From Adineta vaga (lineage: Eukaryota; Rotifera), in the NCBI GenBank assembly GCA_021613535.1, contig CP075495.1, positions 4,030,001 to 4,094,000 of the forward strand: 64,000 bases of DNA, given 5' to 3'. The notes below the pieces were generated by a model. The model was not told where the DNA came from, searched no databases, and saw only the letters and a list, made by a program, of their open reading frames with translations. Both the position numbers and the translations under genes were made by a program. Numbering within the stretch: position 1 is the first letter of the stretch; each line of letters begins with the position of its first letter. This document shows positions 10,401-22,217 of the stretch, piece by piece.

Positions 10401-12845
10401 TATAGCTGGATTGTTGTAATTCATCTTTATTACTAGGCTTATCAGTTGAATTTGATACATGACAAGTCGTATTGTTATTTGATGAAGTTTGATCATCAAA
10501 TATTGAAGCAACATATGTATTAGACGTTTGTAAATGTCCTTGTTGAGCTACTTGAGTGATACGCGTATTTTTACATATTTCATTATCATGTTCATTATGA
10601 TTATTTAAAGATTGATTTATAAATAACGGATTTCTCGATGATGGATTTAGAGCTGACATTTCTACGGGTAATTGATTAGGAATGTGTTGTTGTTGTTGTT
10701 GTTGATGTTCCCGTTCATGGAATTCATTCATGATTGAAACGTATATCGTTGTTATTCATTGATAGATAAAAATATACTGACACAGTTGACGTAACGCACT
10801 AGTTTTTTTCCTTTTTCTTATATAAAAATAATATTGTATATTTCACGTGTAATTTTTTACAATACAAAAATGTAATTGTCGTTAACTTAACGATATTCGT
10901 TCAAGTGTGACCGATTAGTCACATAAAAAACATTATATAGAATCTAATGTGTCGATATTTCTTTTTGGTCGACTAGTAGTACGTATTGCATACGTCAGAG
11001 CAAAAAGAAAAAGGTTTTATTTCGTATTTGATGGCGTCCATTATATTTCGGCACAGTAAGCTATTTTTTACCTGTAATAGGCAATGATGAATAGTATGGA
11101 CGCCGTTTATCCATCTGTGTAAGTATTCGCATAAAAAGGCGATTTTATTTATAGGTATTGAAAGAAAAATAAACGAAAAAAAACGTATTCCGACGCCGGG
11201 AATCGAACCCGGGCCTCCTGCGTGAAAGGCAGAAATCCTAACCACTAGACCACGTCGGATATATATGTATGCTGTCTGACTTACCTCGCATTTTCATCGA
11301 TGTGGTATCTGCTGATTCCGGTTTTGTACTGTTTAATGATGTTCGTGACGCTGATATATGTCGTTTTGAATGAACAGCATCTCGTAAACTTTGAATCGAA
11401 CCACCTAAATGCACTCGTGATGCTAGACTTTTTTTCGATCCACCTAATCAATTGATACGTAAATTAAAAGCAATAGAAGATGTTGTCTAAGTTGAACTTA
11501 CGTTTTTTTGTGGCATTCGACTCTCGAATAACTGATTCGCCTCTTTCAGATTCACCACCCCATTCTGATGATGTAACTGATGCACAATCAATACTAACTT
11601 TATTTCGGTCATTATAATAATCTCGTTCAGTTTGCATTGTTGACGATGAATCAAGACGTTTGGTCTCTACTGGATCTCTTTGTGATGATTTGTCATTATC
11701 ATTATTATTATTATTTATTTGACCACTAGATGTTGACATACGAGTTGTTTGATTGGGTGAATGATCAAATACGGAATCAACATCATCTGACGATCCTCCA
11801 GTTAATATATTAGAATTGGTTTTAGTTAAAACACGAGATTCTTGATGTGTTGACCTTCTCGATGCAGGTTTCTTCAGGGAATTTAATTTTTCTTCATCCA
11901 TCAATGATTGAACAATCATACGATTACCATTATTAGATGAGATTGGTTGACTAAATCGAGTTTGTAATAATCTTGGACCTCTATTCTCCGATGAATTGAC
12001 TGTACTTTCAGTTTCTGTGTCTGAACTTGATATTTGATTAAGATCTATTTCAGAAAACGACAAGAGAAAGAATAAAATTATTCGAGTACATTAAACTATC
12101 ATTGTTACCTTGCATGGAAACGGAAGGTGTGAGTGATTTGCGTATAATTTCAGATGCAGTTATAGAATCTTTACGAAGATTACTTCGAAAAGAATAGATC
12201 CATTCACCTGAATAACTCATTAATTGCCTAAAATAGAATTCATTTTAGACTTCATATTATGAATTTCTCTAAAATTATTATTCACATATCCGACGTGGTC
12301 TAGTGGTTAGGATTTCTGCCTTTCACGCAGGAGGCCCGGGTTCGATTCCCGGCGTCGGAATATTCTTTTTATTTTTCATGAACTTACATCTGTTTACAAC
12401 ATAACTGACACAACCATCCATTATCATTAACATTATACATAAGTCGACATTGTTTGCAAACTTTTGCACCACATTTTGGACAGGCATCACCTGTATTAAA
12501 TATAAAACCAAATGCTGTTTGACATCGGGCACATACAGATGTTGATGTTGTTTGCGGTTTTTGTTCAAGATCAGCAACTTCTTTCCTTAATTGCCTATTA
12601 TATACAAAATTGATTTCATTGATAAAACTCATATTATCCTATTTATATACATACATAAAACGTGCTAAGTGTTTATTTCGTAGATTTTCATCTCGTAATA
12701 AAACATTTAATATATGTCGTTTTTCCTCTTCTTTTAAACCAGAAAGATCAGGTAAATTGACAAAATTATCACTAGTCGAACTAAAATCTGTTCTCGTTGA
12801 ACGTGTTGGTGAAGAAGTATTTTTCGAGTTATAATTTCGTGTCAT
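7493..12845 (-). CDS. Synaptotagmin-like protein (Slp/granuphilin class): Rab-binding domain, linker, two C2 domains
   Basis: A 14-exon model keeps phase throughout: 12845-12655, 12594-12388, 12227-12109, 12044-11502, 11443-11285, 10661-9315, 9156-8966, 8891-8853, 8830-8792, 8669-8494, 8436-8334, 8273-8103, 8047-7884 and 7829-7493, giving about 1,261 aa. Exon 1 has the Slp helix (LSGLKEEEKRHILNVLLRDE). Exon 2 has a FYVE-like zinc finger (CARC...CPKCGAKVCKQC...WLCQLC). Exon 3 has the SGEW motif seen in Slps. This is the Rab27-type binding module. A ~750-residue Ser/Asn-rich linker follows. C2A begins near GTIELKLTYALVTGAFDVYI and includes FVKVYLLPDRSKNSKRKSGL. C2B is LAPNIEPTMDPAEIIFQLTF to the C-terminus. 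Slps tether secretory vesicles to the plasma membrane. The large exon 6 also has an upstream ATG (10731), so an alternative shorter isoform is possible. Two tRNA genes sit in introns 2 and 5. Confidence 0.87.
11188..11259 (-). tRNA. tRNA-Glu (anticodon TTC)
   Basis: This 72-nt cloverleaf is read on the minus strand. It has a 7-bp acceptor stem (TCCGACG/CGTCGGA), discriminator A, D-arm GGTCTAGTGGTTAGGATT, anticodon stem-loop CTGC-CTTTCAC-GCAG with anticodon TTC, and T-arm CCGGGTTCGATTCCCGG. Internal A and B boxes are intact and a T-run (Pol III terminator) follows at about 11177-11183. It lies in intron 5 of the Slp gene, in the same orientation as the host gene. Its sequence is identical to the copy at 12289. 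Confidence 0.97.
12289..12360 (+). tRNA. tRNA-Glu (anticodon TTC), second copy
   Basis: This copy is identical over all 72 nt to the one at 11188-11259 but in the opposite orientation. It lies in Slp intron 2, antisense to the host gene. Both copies share the flanking bases ATA before and TA after, and a T-rich Pol III terminator follows at about 12364-12374. The pair forms an inverted repeat about 1 kb apart. Confidence 0.97.
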
Positions 12846-13734
12846 CTTATAAACATTCTAATCAAGTCTAAAAGAAATAGAAAAAAAGAAATTAACTTAG
12901 ATCAATATGTAGTTGAATTCTGAAACCATCTTTTATATAAAAACAAAGGAAAACAAATCTAGTTAGCAAATACACTAGTAAATCTATCTGTCAACAAAAT
13001 AGCTTAAAGGTAACTATCACACGTGTATGAACGCATGTTAATAAATAAGAAAAAAAAGGCATCAATATATATATATATATATACAACGACGGTTTTTGTT
13101 AAAGAGAATCTAAAGAAAACTATTTGTATTAGATAATTAATGTAAAAGGTTTTTTTCCTCTTCTCTTTTTCTTGAAAATAAAACTGAAAACTTGCTGCAT
13201 ATATGCTAATAAATGATGATGACATGTATATATAACAAATATACATTATCCTGTAAGCTATTATCGTACAGCAATGAGAAAGGAGCGAGCGAGGGAACGA
13301 GAGAGAGCCAGAGAAAAAGCGGTAAAAAGAAAAAAAAAATTTTTATACGTTTTGGGATGTATGCCTATGTGTGTTCTTCCCGTATTTTTTCTTTAGATGA
13401 AAGAAATATGAGCGTGCTTTCATCCAGAAACTTGTTGTTACACATTTGACTTGCTTGTATATTCTCATATTTTCCCCTTCGTTCTGTCTACTTTAAAATT
13501 ATTACATGAAAAAGTTTTTATATAAATTAACATTCACTTAGCATATGTTTCTTTCAAATTTCCTTAGAAATCTTTCAGCATATCTTCTAACTATATATAT
13601 CCGAAAAATAAAATAAAGAACGAAATATTGAATCAAAATAATCAGATTTTATTTGTATGCATCAATATTACTCTAAATAATAAGTAATGAAACATAGACA
13701 TGACCAACTTACTGATTTCTACGTCGTTTTTCTT

Positions 13735-13737
<3 letters not shown>

Positions 13738-13766
<29 letters not shown>
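13738..13766. repeat. (AT)n microsatellite
   Basis: An uninterrupted run of about 14 AT dinucleotides. A shorter one occurs near 13064-13083. Confidence 0.9.
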
Positions 13767-13769
<3 letters not shown>

Positions 13770-13999
13770 GTATACATACGTATATCAAAACGCATGTATT
13801 GTCGTAGTTTCGTGAACAGAACAAAAAATGAAGGAAAAAAAGCACCATTACCATCGGAACGCGACATGGTAGAGGAAGAAAAACGAAAAAAACGCATAAT
13901 CATCATTGATCAGTCAATAATGATAAAAAAAAAGGTATGAATAACGATAGTGTAGAAGAACAGAACAGTTTGATCTTAAATTCATGCATATTTATTTAT

Positions 14000-14021
14000 G
14001 AAAGAAAGAAAGAAAGAAAGA
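14000..14021. repeat. (GAAA)n microsatellite
   Basis: About five consecutive GAAA units on the plus strand. Confidence 0.85.
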
Positions 14022-15396
14022 AAAAATGTTCAAAACATAGTATTTAATATAACATTTAATGAAAAAAGGAAATCATATTGAAAAATGTCTAGAATCTAAT
14101 GAGACATTCGATTCTCGTGAGATTTTGAATAACTAAAAAGTTGATTTATATATTTTCTTAGCTTAATCGCCATTTACATACCACGATAGCGCGTGTGATT
14201 ACTGATTTTCAATCATGAGTCACATTGATAAGTGATGCTTTTTATTTTCACCGTCATAAGTCAATGTGTTTACATTTTGTTTTCTATTCGACACATTAAC
14301 TTATTAATCATTCACATCGTATATATTTTATGATTATATTGTTCGAGAAGAAATGCACTTTTTTGCCATCCAATAAAAATAGCTATACTAATAGTTCATC
14401 GATCGGGCTTTACGTTTAACGAACGTTTAGGAAAGAAAACACGATTAGTCTATTCATCGAATCTTTTTTCTGTTTGAATCCAAACTTTCCTTTGGATTTA
14501 TGTTATTTTTCAGTAATGAGAAAGAAAAACAAATAGCTTACCTTATTATTGCTGTTATTTTTCTCGTCTTTTGGATCTCTCGTTTTTCTTTTTTTTTATG
14601 GTAGACATCGATGGCTTCGACAAACTATTATTAATAACGATCACTTAGTTGTACCAGTCCCTTTTTTTCCCTTTCTTCTGTCACTATTTGCTGCAATAAA
14701 TAACGCTGAACTGGAAGAAAAACGCCATAAATGTTGTACCTACACATACACACACTTCCATATCGTATTTTTTTCTCTCTCTTCTTTTTTACCAGTCAGA
14801 ACAAATACATATTGGACGACTTGTTAGTACGTCAATATACATCATGCACTTTGTCATACATCGTAGCGCATAATCTTTTGTGGGCAGTGAAACAAATAAT
14901 GATAGTTAGTATGTTGTCATCAAGCAAACAAATACATCAGAATATGTCTTGCTTTGTTAGTTTGTATTTAATAAAAATAACATAAACGATAAATGGAAAG
15001 AAATTCTTCTTGTTGACATGCAATGATGCAGATAACAACATATGTAGATAAACGAAGACATCTATTTTAATACATTAGATTTAACTAATGAATATAATAT
15101 TGATCGTCTTTAGTTTTTTTTGAAAAGACAAAACAAGAAGAAAATAATGTCTTTCTGCTTTGGATCAAATTTTCTTTTCATGTTGTTGACAGTCATTGGA
15201 ATGAGTACATTACTCTTCAATTGGCATTCAGTCAGACAAAAGTCTTTTTTTAACAATACTTACGTGAGATTATTTTACGTAAAATAGATTGAAAAGAATT
15301 TATTATTCATGAGCAAATATAATAGAAATCAACTGTCAAAGGCGCTCTCATTAGTTGATTCAATCAAGAAGAAAAAAGAAGAAGAAGAAGAAAGGA

Positions 15397-15826
15397 ATGG
15401 CTTTTACAATAATTATCATGTTTATTTTCATGAATCTTTTTCAAATGATCAAATCGATTGAATATCAAAATGATCAGAAAGAATGTACATGTGAATGTTG
15501 TTTAGATGATAATCTAAATTGTACACCAACATTTCGATCTGCTATCAACGTAAATCCATTATTAGATTGTAATAATATAACGTGTAATCAAGAATCATGT
15601 TTAACATTTTCTCAATGTTCAACTGCATTTGGGTATTTTTAATAGCTTTTTGTTTCTAAAGATTTATGATTTTTCTTCTAAAACAAGGAAGATTGTTGTT
15701 TCATGTCAGGATGTATTGACTTTATCATCATTGTCGATACAAACAACATTTCAATTTTCTATTTATTTTATAATATTCAATCTTGTAATTCTATATTTGT
15801 CATGTCTTCTTTCGTATGAAGAATAA
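15397..15826 (+). CDS. Small cysteine-rich secreted or membrane-anchored protein
   Basis: The start chosen is MAFTIIIMFIFMNLF at 15397, after a poly-Lys run that would sit badly before a signal peptide. A short ectodomain carries about ten cysteines (ECTCECC, NCTPTF, LDCNNITC, ESCLTFSQC). A single intron (about 15633-15688) joins in phase to a second exon, KIVVSCQDVLTLSSLSIQTT. That exon ends in a hydrophobic helix (FSIYFIIFNLVILYLSCLL) and SYEE, stop 15824-15826. The product of about 125 aa looks like a type I or GPI-like surface protein resembling small three-finger-type cysteine-rich proteins in size only. The intron is inferred; without it the first exon ends at 15642. No orthologue is recognised. 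Confidence 0.5.
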
Positions 15827-16340
15827 ATATATGTATATACAAATATTAATCGAAAATAACTAAATTTAAATATCAGAACTTTTCCACAAGACAATTCATT
15901 TTGAAATTCGGATTCTCTGTATAGGTTTTATTTTTTTCCTAATAAGAATAAGTGCTTTAATTTGAATTTAATCTAGGAACACATTAACAGAAGAAATGTC
16001 ACTCTCAGCTGGAAAGAGAGAGTATTACCGCACCGTATAATGAAAAGTTTTTGACAACATAAAACCAATATATTTTCATGCATGTTCTCACATCATTAGT
16101 CATATTTCTGGCACGCAAGTCTATCAAAATATGTGGGATGTGGTTATTAAATATTGTCGTACTTTCCTTCGCCATTACTAAACATAAAACAATGACAAAA
16201 TAGTCTAAGATGTGAATATATCCAAACAAAACATCGATCGTCAGGCGGTTATTAAATTCTATACTCGGTCACGTGAGAGAAAAAGAAGAGAATGTAAACA
16301 TCAGTTCTATATTCTTCATTTTTCATACATACACATAATC
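15827..16340. other. Intergenic spacer
   Basis: About 510 bp of AT-rich DNA between the two small cysteine-rich genes. A CACGTG E-box (about 16270) lies about 70 bp before the next start codon. No gene is seen. Confidence 0.5.
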
Positions 16341-16553
16341 ATGCGTTGGTTACTTTTCTTTACCATCATTATTCATCTACTCGGTATATTTGTCGTTTCA
16401 AGCAATGACCGTATTCTATTAAGATCAAAACGGTTTTTATTTTCATCATCATCATCATCATGTAAGAGAATGCATCGATCATGCAGTTATCATTATGACT
16501 GTTGTCCACCATTACGATGTAGTTTCATTGATGATACATGCCAACCACGATAA
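16341..16553 (+). CDS. Secreted knottin-like (inhibitor cystine knot) peptide precursor, 70 aa
   Basis: A single-exon precursor. The start at 16341 is chosen because it opens directly onto a signal peptide (MRWLLFFTIIIHLLGIFVVS). A short propeptide ends in RSKR, a furin-type dibasic site, followed by a serine run and a C-terminal core with six cysteines spaced C-X6-C-X5-CC-X4-C-X6-C, ending CQPR. That spacing is the classical ICK framework found in many small secreted peptides: antimicrobial peptides, agouti-like ligands, protease inhibitors and venom peptides. The sequence supports secretion and a disulfide-stabilised fold but not a target. Nothing shows whether the role is defence, signalling or toxin-like. 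There is no close paralogue in the window, though the upstream neighbour is also a cysteine-rich secretory gene. Confidence 0.7.
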   Translation: MRWLLFFTIIIHLLGIFVVSSNDRILLRSKRFLFSSSSSSCKRMHRSCSYHYDCCPPLRCSFIDDTCQPR

Positions 16554-16737
16554 ACAATCGAACAAAAAAATTTCTTTTTTGTTATGTAAATATTTTCTAA
16601 GTTCAATAAATTCAACATCAAATTGTAGATATGTCTTCATAGAGAATCTTTTCATTAATCAATTTGTGAAGTATATGTAACAAAAAACAACAATCTTTCG
16701 TTTAGTAAAAAATATTCACAAAAACAGAAAAATAGAA

Positions 16738-17674
16738 TCAATTGTTATTAGTCGTTGTTTTGAGTGATTCGATTGGTAGTGATACTTTTTCACCCCGTGA
16801 ATTTTCTACCGAGCGAAAGTATCGAGTGGGAATATAACCATCTTCATTACCCGGTGAAAGGATGACATTATTAGTAGATAGAAAAAACTTCAGACCGTCT
16901 GAAAATAAACAAAATATATTTTTTGAAAAAACTATTTAAATCTAGATGATTTTCTAACCTTTTAAAGCTTTTTCCATATCAATATAAATGTACAAATTAG
17001 CACTGGATCGCATCCCTTCGAAGCAAAATTTAAAGACAGTTTTTTTAAAAGAAATCAACAAGATTACATACCACTTATCACACCAGATGCTGTGGGTAGT
17101 CCTGGTGCAAAATGAATATGTGTTCGATTCATTTTTGATAAACCCTGGAAAAATTCAATAAAAATGATTAGATGAAAACACAACCGATTCTTTTCTATTT
17201 TACTTTATTACTAATCGATGACCAATGTCGTGTATATGTTCCATGCAAAACAATGGGAAACTCTTTTGGATCTGTGATTTCTCTCATATCAATATTTGCT
17301 TCTTCAATTGAATGTCCTTGATGTGCACGAATCATTTCTTTACCCGTTAATTCATCAATTTTCAATCCAAAACGTTTCTTTTCATTTTGTTCTACACAGA
17401 CATGAACATCTTCAATTGTATATTTATTAGCAAATGATGGATGTCGAAGAATATCATCAACAAAAACATAACCATCAGCTTGAAATTGTAAGCCTTCTTT
17501 TATCACAGCATGACGAAGTAACCATGATAATGCTTTCGATAATTGTACTACTTTACCCGAACTATTTTGAGATCTACTGTTTCCACTCTATATAATGAAA
17601 GATTTAGTTGAAAATAGATTCAGATAATTTCTGAAACTTACATGTTGATATCGTTGAATATTTCTAGCTGCCAT
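16738..17674 (-). CDS. TRPT1: tRNA 2'-phosphotransferase (Tpt1/KptA family)
   Basis: Exon 1 (MAARNIQRYQH) is 17674-17642 and exon 2 is 17587-17204, with three shorter exons after it; the stop is at 16738-16740. The total is about 237 aa, typical of the family. Family motifs run in order: LSKALSWLLRHAVIKEGL (Arg-His catalytic pair), GYVFVDDILRHP, RFGLKID, IRAHQGHSIE, the HGT motif in PIVLHGTYTRHWSSI, LSKMNRTHIHFAPGLP, and the C-terminal VILSPGNEDGYIPTRYF. The enzyme transfers the splice-junction 2'-phosphate of ligated tRNA to NAD+, giving ADP-ribose 1'',2''-cyclic phosphate. An intron-containing tRNA-Tyr at 32.8 kb is the type of substrate whose splicing can need this step. Introns are about 50 nt. 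It is convergent with the knottin gene. Confidence 0.93.
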
Positions 17675-18039
17675 GTTATTTAAAATACGAATAACTGATA
17701 CTAATGATGCATTATAATACACAGCCAACTTTATAATATATAGAAAACGTGATGAGTCACAGTGTTACACAAGAAATCGACAAAGAAAAGGAAATGACGT
17801 GAAATTTTACCTTTTGACAGAATCTGAAAGAAGGAAAAGAAAATCTTTTTTCCTATGACACATGATTATTTATATTTTTCAAATCAAACAGCTGTATTTT
17901 GTGTCATTGCATTAGACTAATTGAAAATAAAACATGAAGATATTTTAAAATGACTTTATTGCTCAAATATCTTTCACAAAGTAAAACAATAAAATGTGTA
18001 TAATGTTTCTTTTTAAGAGAGAAAAATGACATATGAATT
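17675..18039. other. Short intergenic region upstream of the Tpt1 gene
   Basis: The 365 bp between the Tpt1 start and the DPM1 stop contain a TGATGAGTCA (AP-1-like) site near 17750-17759 on the plus strand. No gene is seen. Confidence 0.4.
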
Positions 18040-19216
<1,177 letters not shown>

Positions 19217-20243
19217 TTAGAATAATGTACAACATCGATTGGTTTTTCGAGCCTAAATGTAAAAGGGAATAAAGTTCAAATCAAGTGAAAATGTGTTTCA
19301 TCATACCGTTTTATAAAATGCTTTTGCTTCGAAACTTAAATCATTTGATCGAGCAACAAGATCATCAATTTTCTCACCACGTTCAAGAACATTAACCAAT
19401 GTATTTTTCTAAAATGAAAATAAGTGATGATCTTTTATGTTCGAAAGACAAAATTCAATATAAAAATGAACACTTACAAGAATATCTTTAGTATCATCAA
19501 GATCCTTTTGTAAGCGCATTAATGGATCAGCTTCTTGAGGATTCTAAATCAAAAGAAACGGTACAAATCACTGAAGTATGTATAAACCACTATCAAACCT
19601 GATATTTTCGTAAAGTTTCACCTAACGATGGCATTTTAACCGTTCTAAATACAATCAAATAAAATTTCCAAAAGATTATAGAAAATAAATAACTTACTGT
19701 TCACCTAGACCTGCCCATGTAGATGGTGGATATGCATTAGTAAAATCATCCATAACCTACGAAATAAAATACGTATATATTTATGCATGAAAGGTAAAGT
19801 GTTCATTTTTCTCTCGTAAAATGACTTACTTTACTAAGAAGCGTGTGTGCAACTCGCTGTGGATATTCATTATCAGATATGATAACTGATGCTAATCCAT
19901 CGGGACGAACATAAACATGAACCATAGCTGAAATAAATAAGAAAAATAAAACTTTTCCGAACATATGTAGTAATATTTTCTACCATTAACATTTTGATCA
20001 GCTTCAACAGATTGTCTCGTATTGACAGCTGTACGTTCAGTAACCGTTCGTGCTGAGAAGACAAGTAATGGTTGTACACTATTGAAAAAATAATAAATAT
20101 TAAAACAAAAATAAATACTTTCAAATATTATCATACCTGCGACGTTCAAAATAACCAAAACTCTCCAAATTAAATTCGTCTTGAAGAATTTTTACTTTTC
20201 TATCACCTTCTTTATGTAAAACGAATATTGCCAATAGTTTCAT
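19217..20243 (-). CDS. YKT6: R-SNARE YKT6 (longin SNARE)
   Basis: About seven short exons. The start is [20 protein letters not shown] at 20243. The longin domain continues through [62 protein letters not shown] and [14 protein letters not shown]. The SNARE motif is [17 protein letters not shown], then [20 protein letters not shown], where the Arg of LERGEK is the zero-layer residue. The C-terminus is [11 protein letters not shown], with stop TAA 19217-19219. The two adjacent cysteines are the expected lipidation sites: prenylation at the CAAX cysteine and palmitoylation or a second prenyl group next to it. YKT6 acts in ER-Golgi, endosomal and autophagosome-lysosome fusion. Oddly, the CAAX box ends in Phe rather than Met. 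A CRE-like site lies upstream. Confidence 0.93.
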
Positions 20244-20986
20244 TGTTTAAAATGGATTTAGATTTTTTCTTTATAGAATTATTTAACAAAAAAAAGAAAC
20301 AAAAATCTGAAAAAAATGTTTGTGAAGAATAAAGTTTGTATCTTCCAGATATCAATGAAAGAAATTATTGAAATAGAAAATGCTGATGCTGACGTCAACG
20401 AAGGTTATTTTTATGACTCACTTTTCGATGATATGGCATAGAGGAACCAATAGACACTTTGATTCCAGTACAGATGTCACTTATTTGCAAACAAGCATAG
20501 TCATTCTTTGTGAATTTATTGCTCAACTGAATCACTAATAAGTTTTTTGTGTTCCCGTATCTGAGTCATAATCGTTAAATCTTATTTCTCTTTGATTCAG
20601 AAATTAATGACATTTAGTCACCAGACATCTTCAATTGAGTGTTATTTGTAGAATTATGCAAGACAAACATATTTGCGAAACTAATTTTTATTTTGGTCAA
20701 ACAAAACAAGAACAAGTTTTCGCAGCAATAATGCTTTTCATTAGATTTATTTTATTAAAAAAAGTTCATAAATATTGTGAAAACAATTTTGAATCATTTA
20801 TTTCTTAAGAAAAAAGAATAAAATGTTTTTCACATAACTTATGGGATTTGTGGTAAAGGCACTATTTATCAAAGAGTTCATGACGAGTTTTATCTCTTAT
20901 CTCATCTATATATTTATATTCATAGTTAACAAAATGAAGTATAAACATAAGAACAACAATGACACTAGAATAAAATAAAAACATTT
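20244..20986. other. Intergenic region upstream of YKT6
   Basis: About 740 bp between the first zinc-cluster gene (stop 20987) and YKT6. It contains the palindromic CRE-like TGACGTCA at 20390-20397. No open frame has family signal. Confidence 0.5.
20390..20397. promoter_or_regulatory. CRE-like palindrome TGACGTCA upstream of YKT6
   Basis: A perfect 8-bp CREB/ATF-type site 147 bp upstream of the YKT6 start codon. It matches the known consensus; regulation is inference. Confidence 0.4.
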
Positions 20987-22116
20987 TCATTTTTTCTGTG
21001 AATATATTCCAAGTCGTTGATTTTTTCCAAAAAGAACAAGATCAGCATGAAGAGATTTCGTTTGAATCGCTTTATATATTTTCTTTGATACATCATATCT
21101 CATCTTATGATATAAATGAAAATGATTAACCATTGATGGTAATGTGAGTTGCTTTTTTGTACATGGTATATTCTTTAATGAGGATAATTCTGTACTTGAA
21201 CCATAGATATTTGTTGGATCAGTCAATGGACAATCAACACGATAGTCTTGATTCTAATCAAGTAATAAGCTTATTTTCTTTTTCTTTTAATACTACTTAC
21301 GAGAAGAATATCAGTATCTGAAAACAATTTCGTTTCAGGAGATAATTTATCGTCAACAATAGCATTGCGTAATCGAAGTGCACAATCGGGTAACATACGA
21401 TGATAGTATTCAAAATGTTTAAGTATACTATATTTTAGATGGTATGATCCATCACAATCAAAACGAATCTTATGTTCCAATGTAATACCAAAAACATTTG
21501 ACCGAGTTAAAGGACATTGATACATTCTAGAATCATGAATATCTAGTTGACGACTAGAAGAAAATATTGATAGTCATCAGAAGAAATTATGCAAAATAAG
21601 TTTTACATACGGAGTAAAAGATTTTTCTTGTTTTACATCTGTAGCATTTTTTATTTGAATTGTATATATTCTGATTTGTTCAAGATCATGTTGAGTTATG
21701 TGACATTCATTGGGTGGTTTGGAATTTGTTAATATATCTTGTTTTTCTTTCACAAATGCATTAGTTGCTTCAGCAAATGCAAGTCGTTTTCGAAGAACTT
21801 GTTGTTCTTCATCATACATACGATTAATACGTGTGATTTCACATTGACGTTGTTCGACAATCTATGTATTATTTATAATAGAAGAAAAATAGAATTCAAA
21901 TCTAATTAATTAATTTTTACTCACTGATGTTGTAGTATTATTGGCTGCTTTCGTTAAACAAACTGCTGCTTTATCTACTTGATCAATTAAATTGGTAAAA
22001 TCAAGTATAAATGTATCCCCATGTTCAATTAAATGTTCCAAACAAACATTTTTTTTACAATGATTTGTACATGTCGAAAATATAGTTAATGAACAACCAG
22101 GATGTTCACATGCCAT
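20987..22116 (-). CDS. Tandem zinc-cluster family, copy A (B-box-like Cys/His cluster, coiled coil, two CPL modules)
   Basis: Four exons join in phase. Exon 1 starts MACEHPGCS and carries C-x4-C-x7-C-x2-HC-x4-C-x2-H-x3-H, a B-box-like zinc cluster. Exon 2 is helical (MYDEEQQVLRKRLAFAEAT ... HDLEQIRIYTIQIKNAT). Exon 3 has a first C-terminal module, QCPLTRSNVFGITLEHK ... LKHFEYYHRMLPDCALRL. Exon 4 has a second, DCPLTDPTNIYGSS ... MVNHFHLYHKMRYDVSKKI. The modules share CPLT...G...C...H(F)...YH spacing and may bind zinc. Copies B and C follow head to tail on the same strand. The architecture superficially resembles TRIM proteins without a RING. I do not recognise the family, and any ubiquitin or signalling role would be speculation. 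Confidence 0.65.
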
Positions 22117-22217
22117 AAGAAATAAAATATCTAAAACACAAAAACGATCTATTTCAATCAGAAATAATCATCTTCTAATAACTAGAACAATTAGATAAAG
22201 AATGCTTTTGTTTTTGT

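Larger units (their letters stand above)
12846..15396. other. Intergenic spacer, microsatellite-rich
   Basis: This 2.5-kb spacer upstream of the Slp start holds AT dinucleotide runs (about 13064-13083 and 13738-13766), a GAAA tetranucleotide run (about 14000-14021) and a GA-rich tract (about 13277-13340). Open frames here are low-complexity Phe/Ser/Tyr strings with no family signal. It presumably contains the Slp promoter and 5' UTR; no gene is supported. Confidence 0.6.

Noticed and set aside
10662-10731. N-terminal extension of Slp exon 6 (MNEFHEREHQQQ...) as the gene start
   Set aside because: The acceptor at 10662-10663 joins in phase with exon 5, and the ATG lies just after an in-frame stop. 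I kept it only as a possible alternative isoform.
10973-11245. Open frame of 90 aa on the minus strand containing GGPGSIPG
   Set aside because: It is the translated tRNA-Glu gene and its flanks. The GGPGSIPG string is the classic artefact of reading a tRNA T-arm.
12846-15396. Several open frames of 60-90 aa in the spacer (for example 13004-13246, 14549-14827)
   Set aside because: They are low-complexity Phe/Ser/Tyr/Ile strings over microsatellites, with no motifs or splice context.
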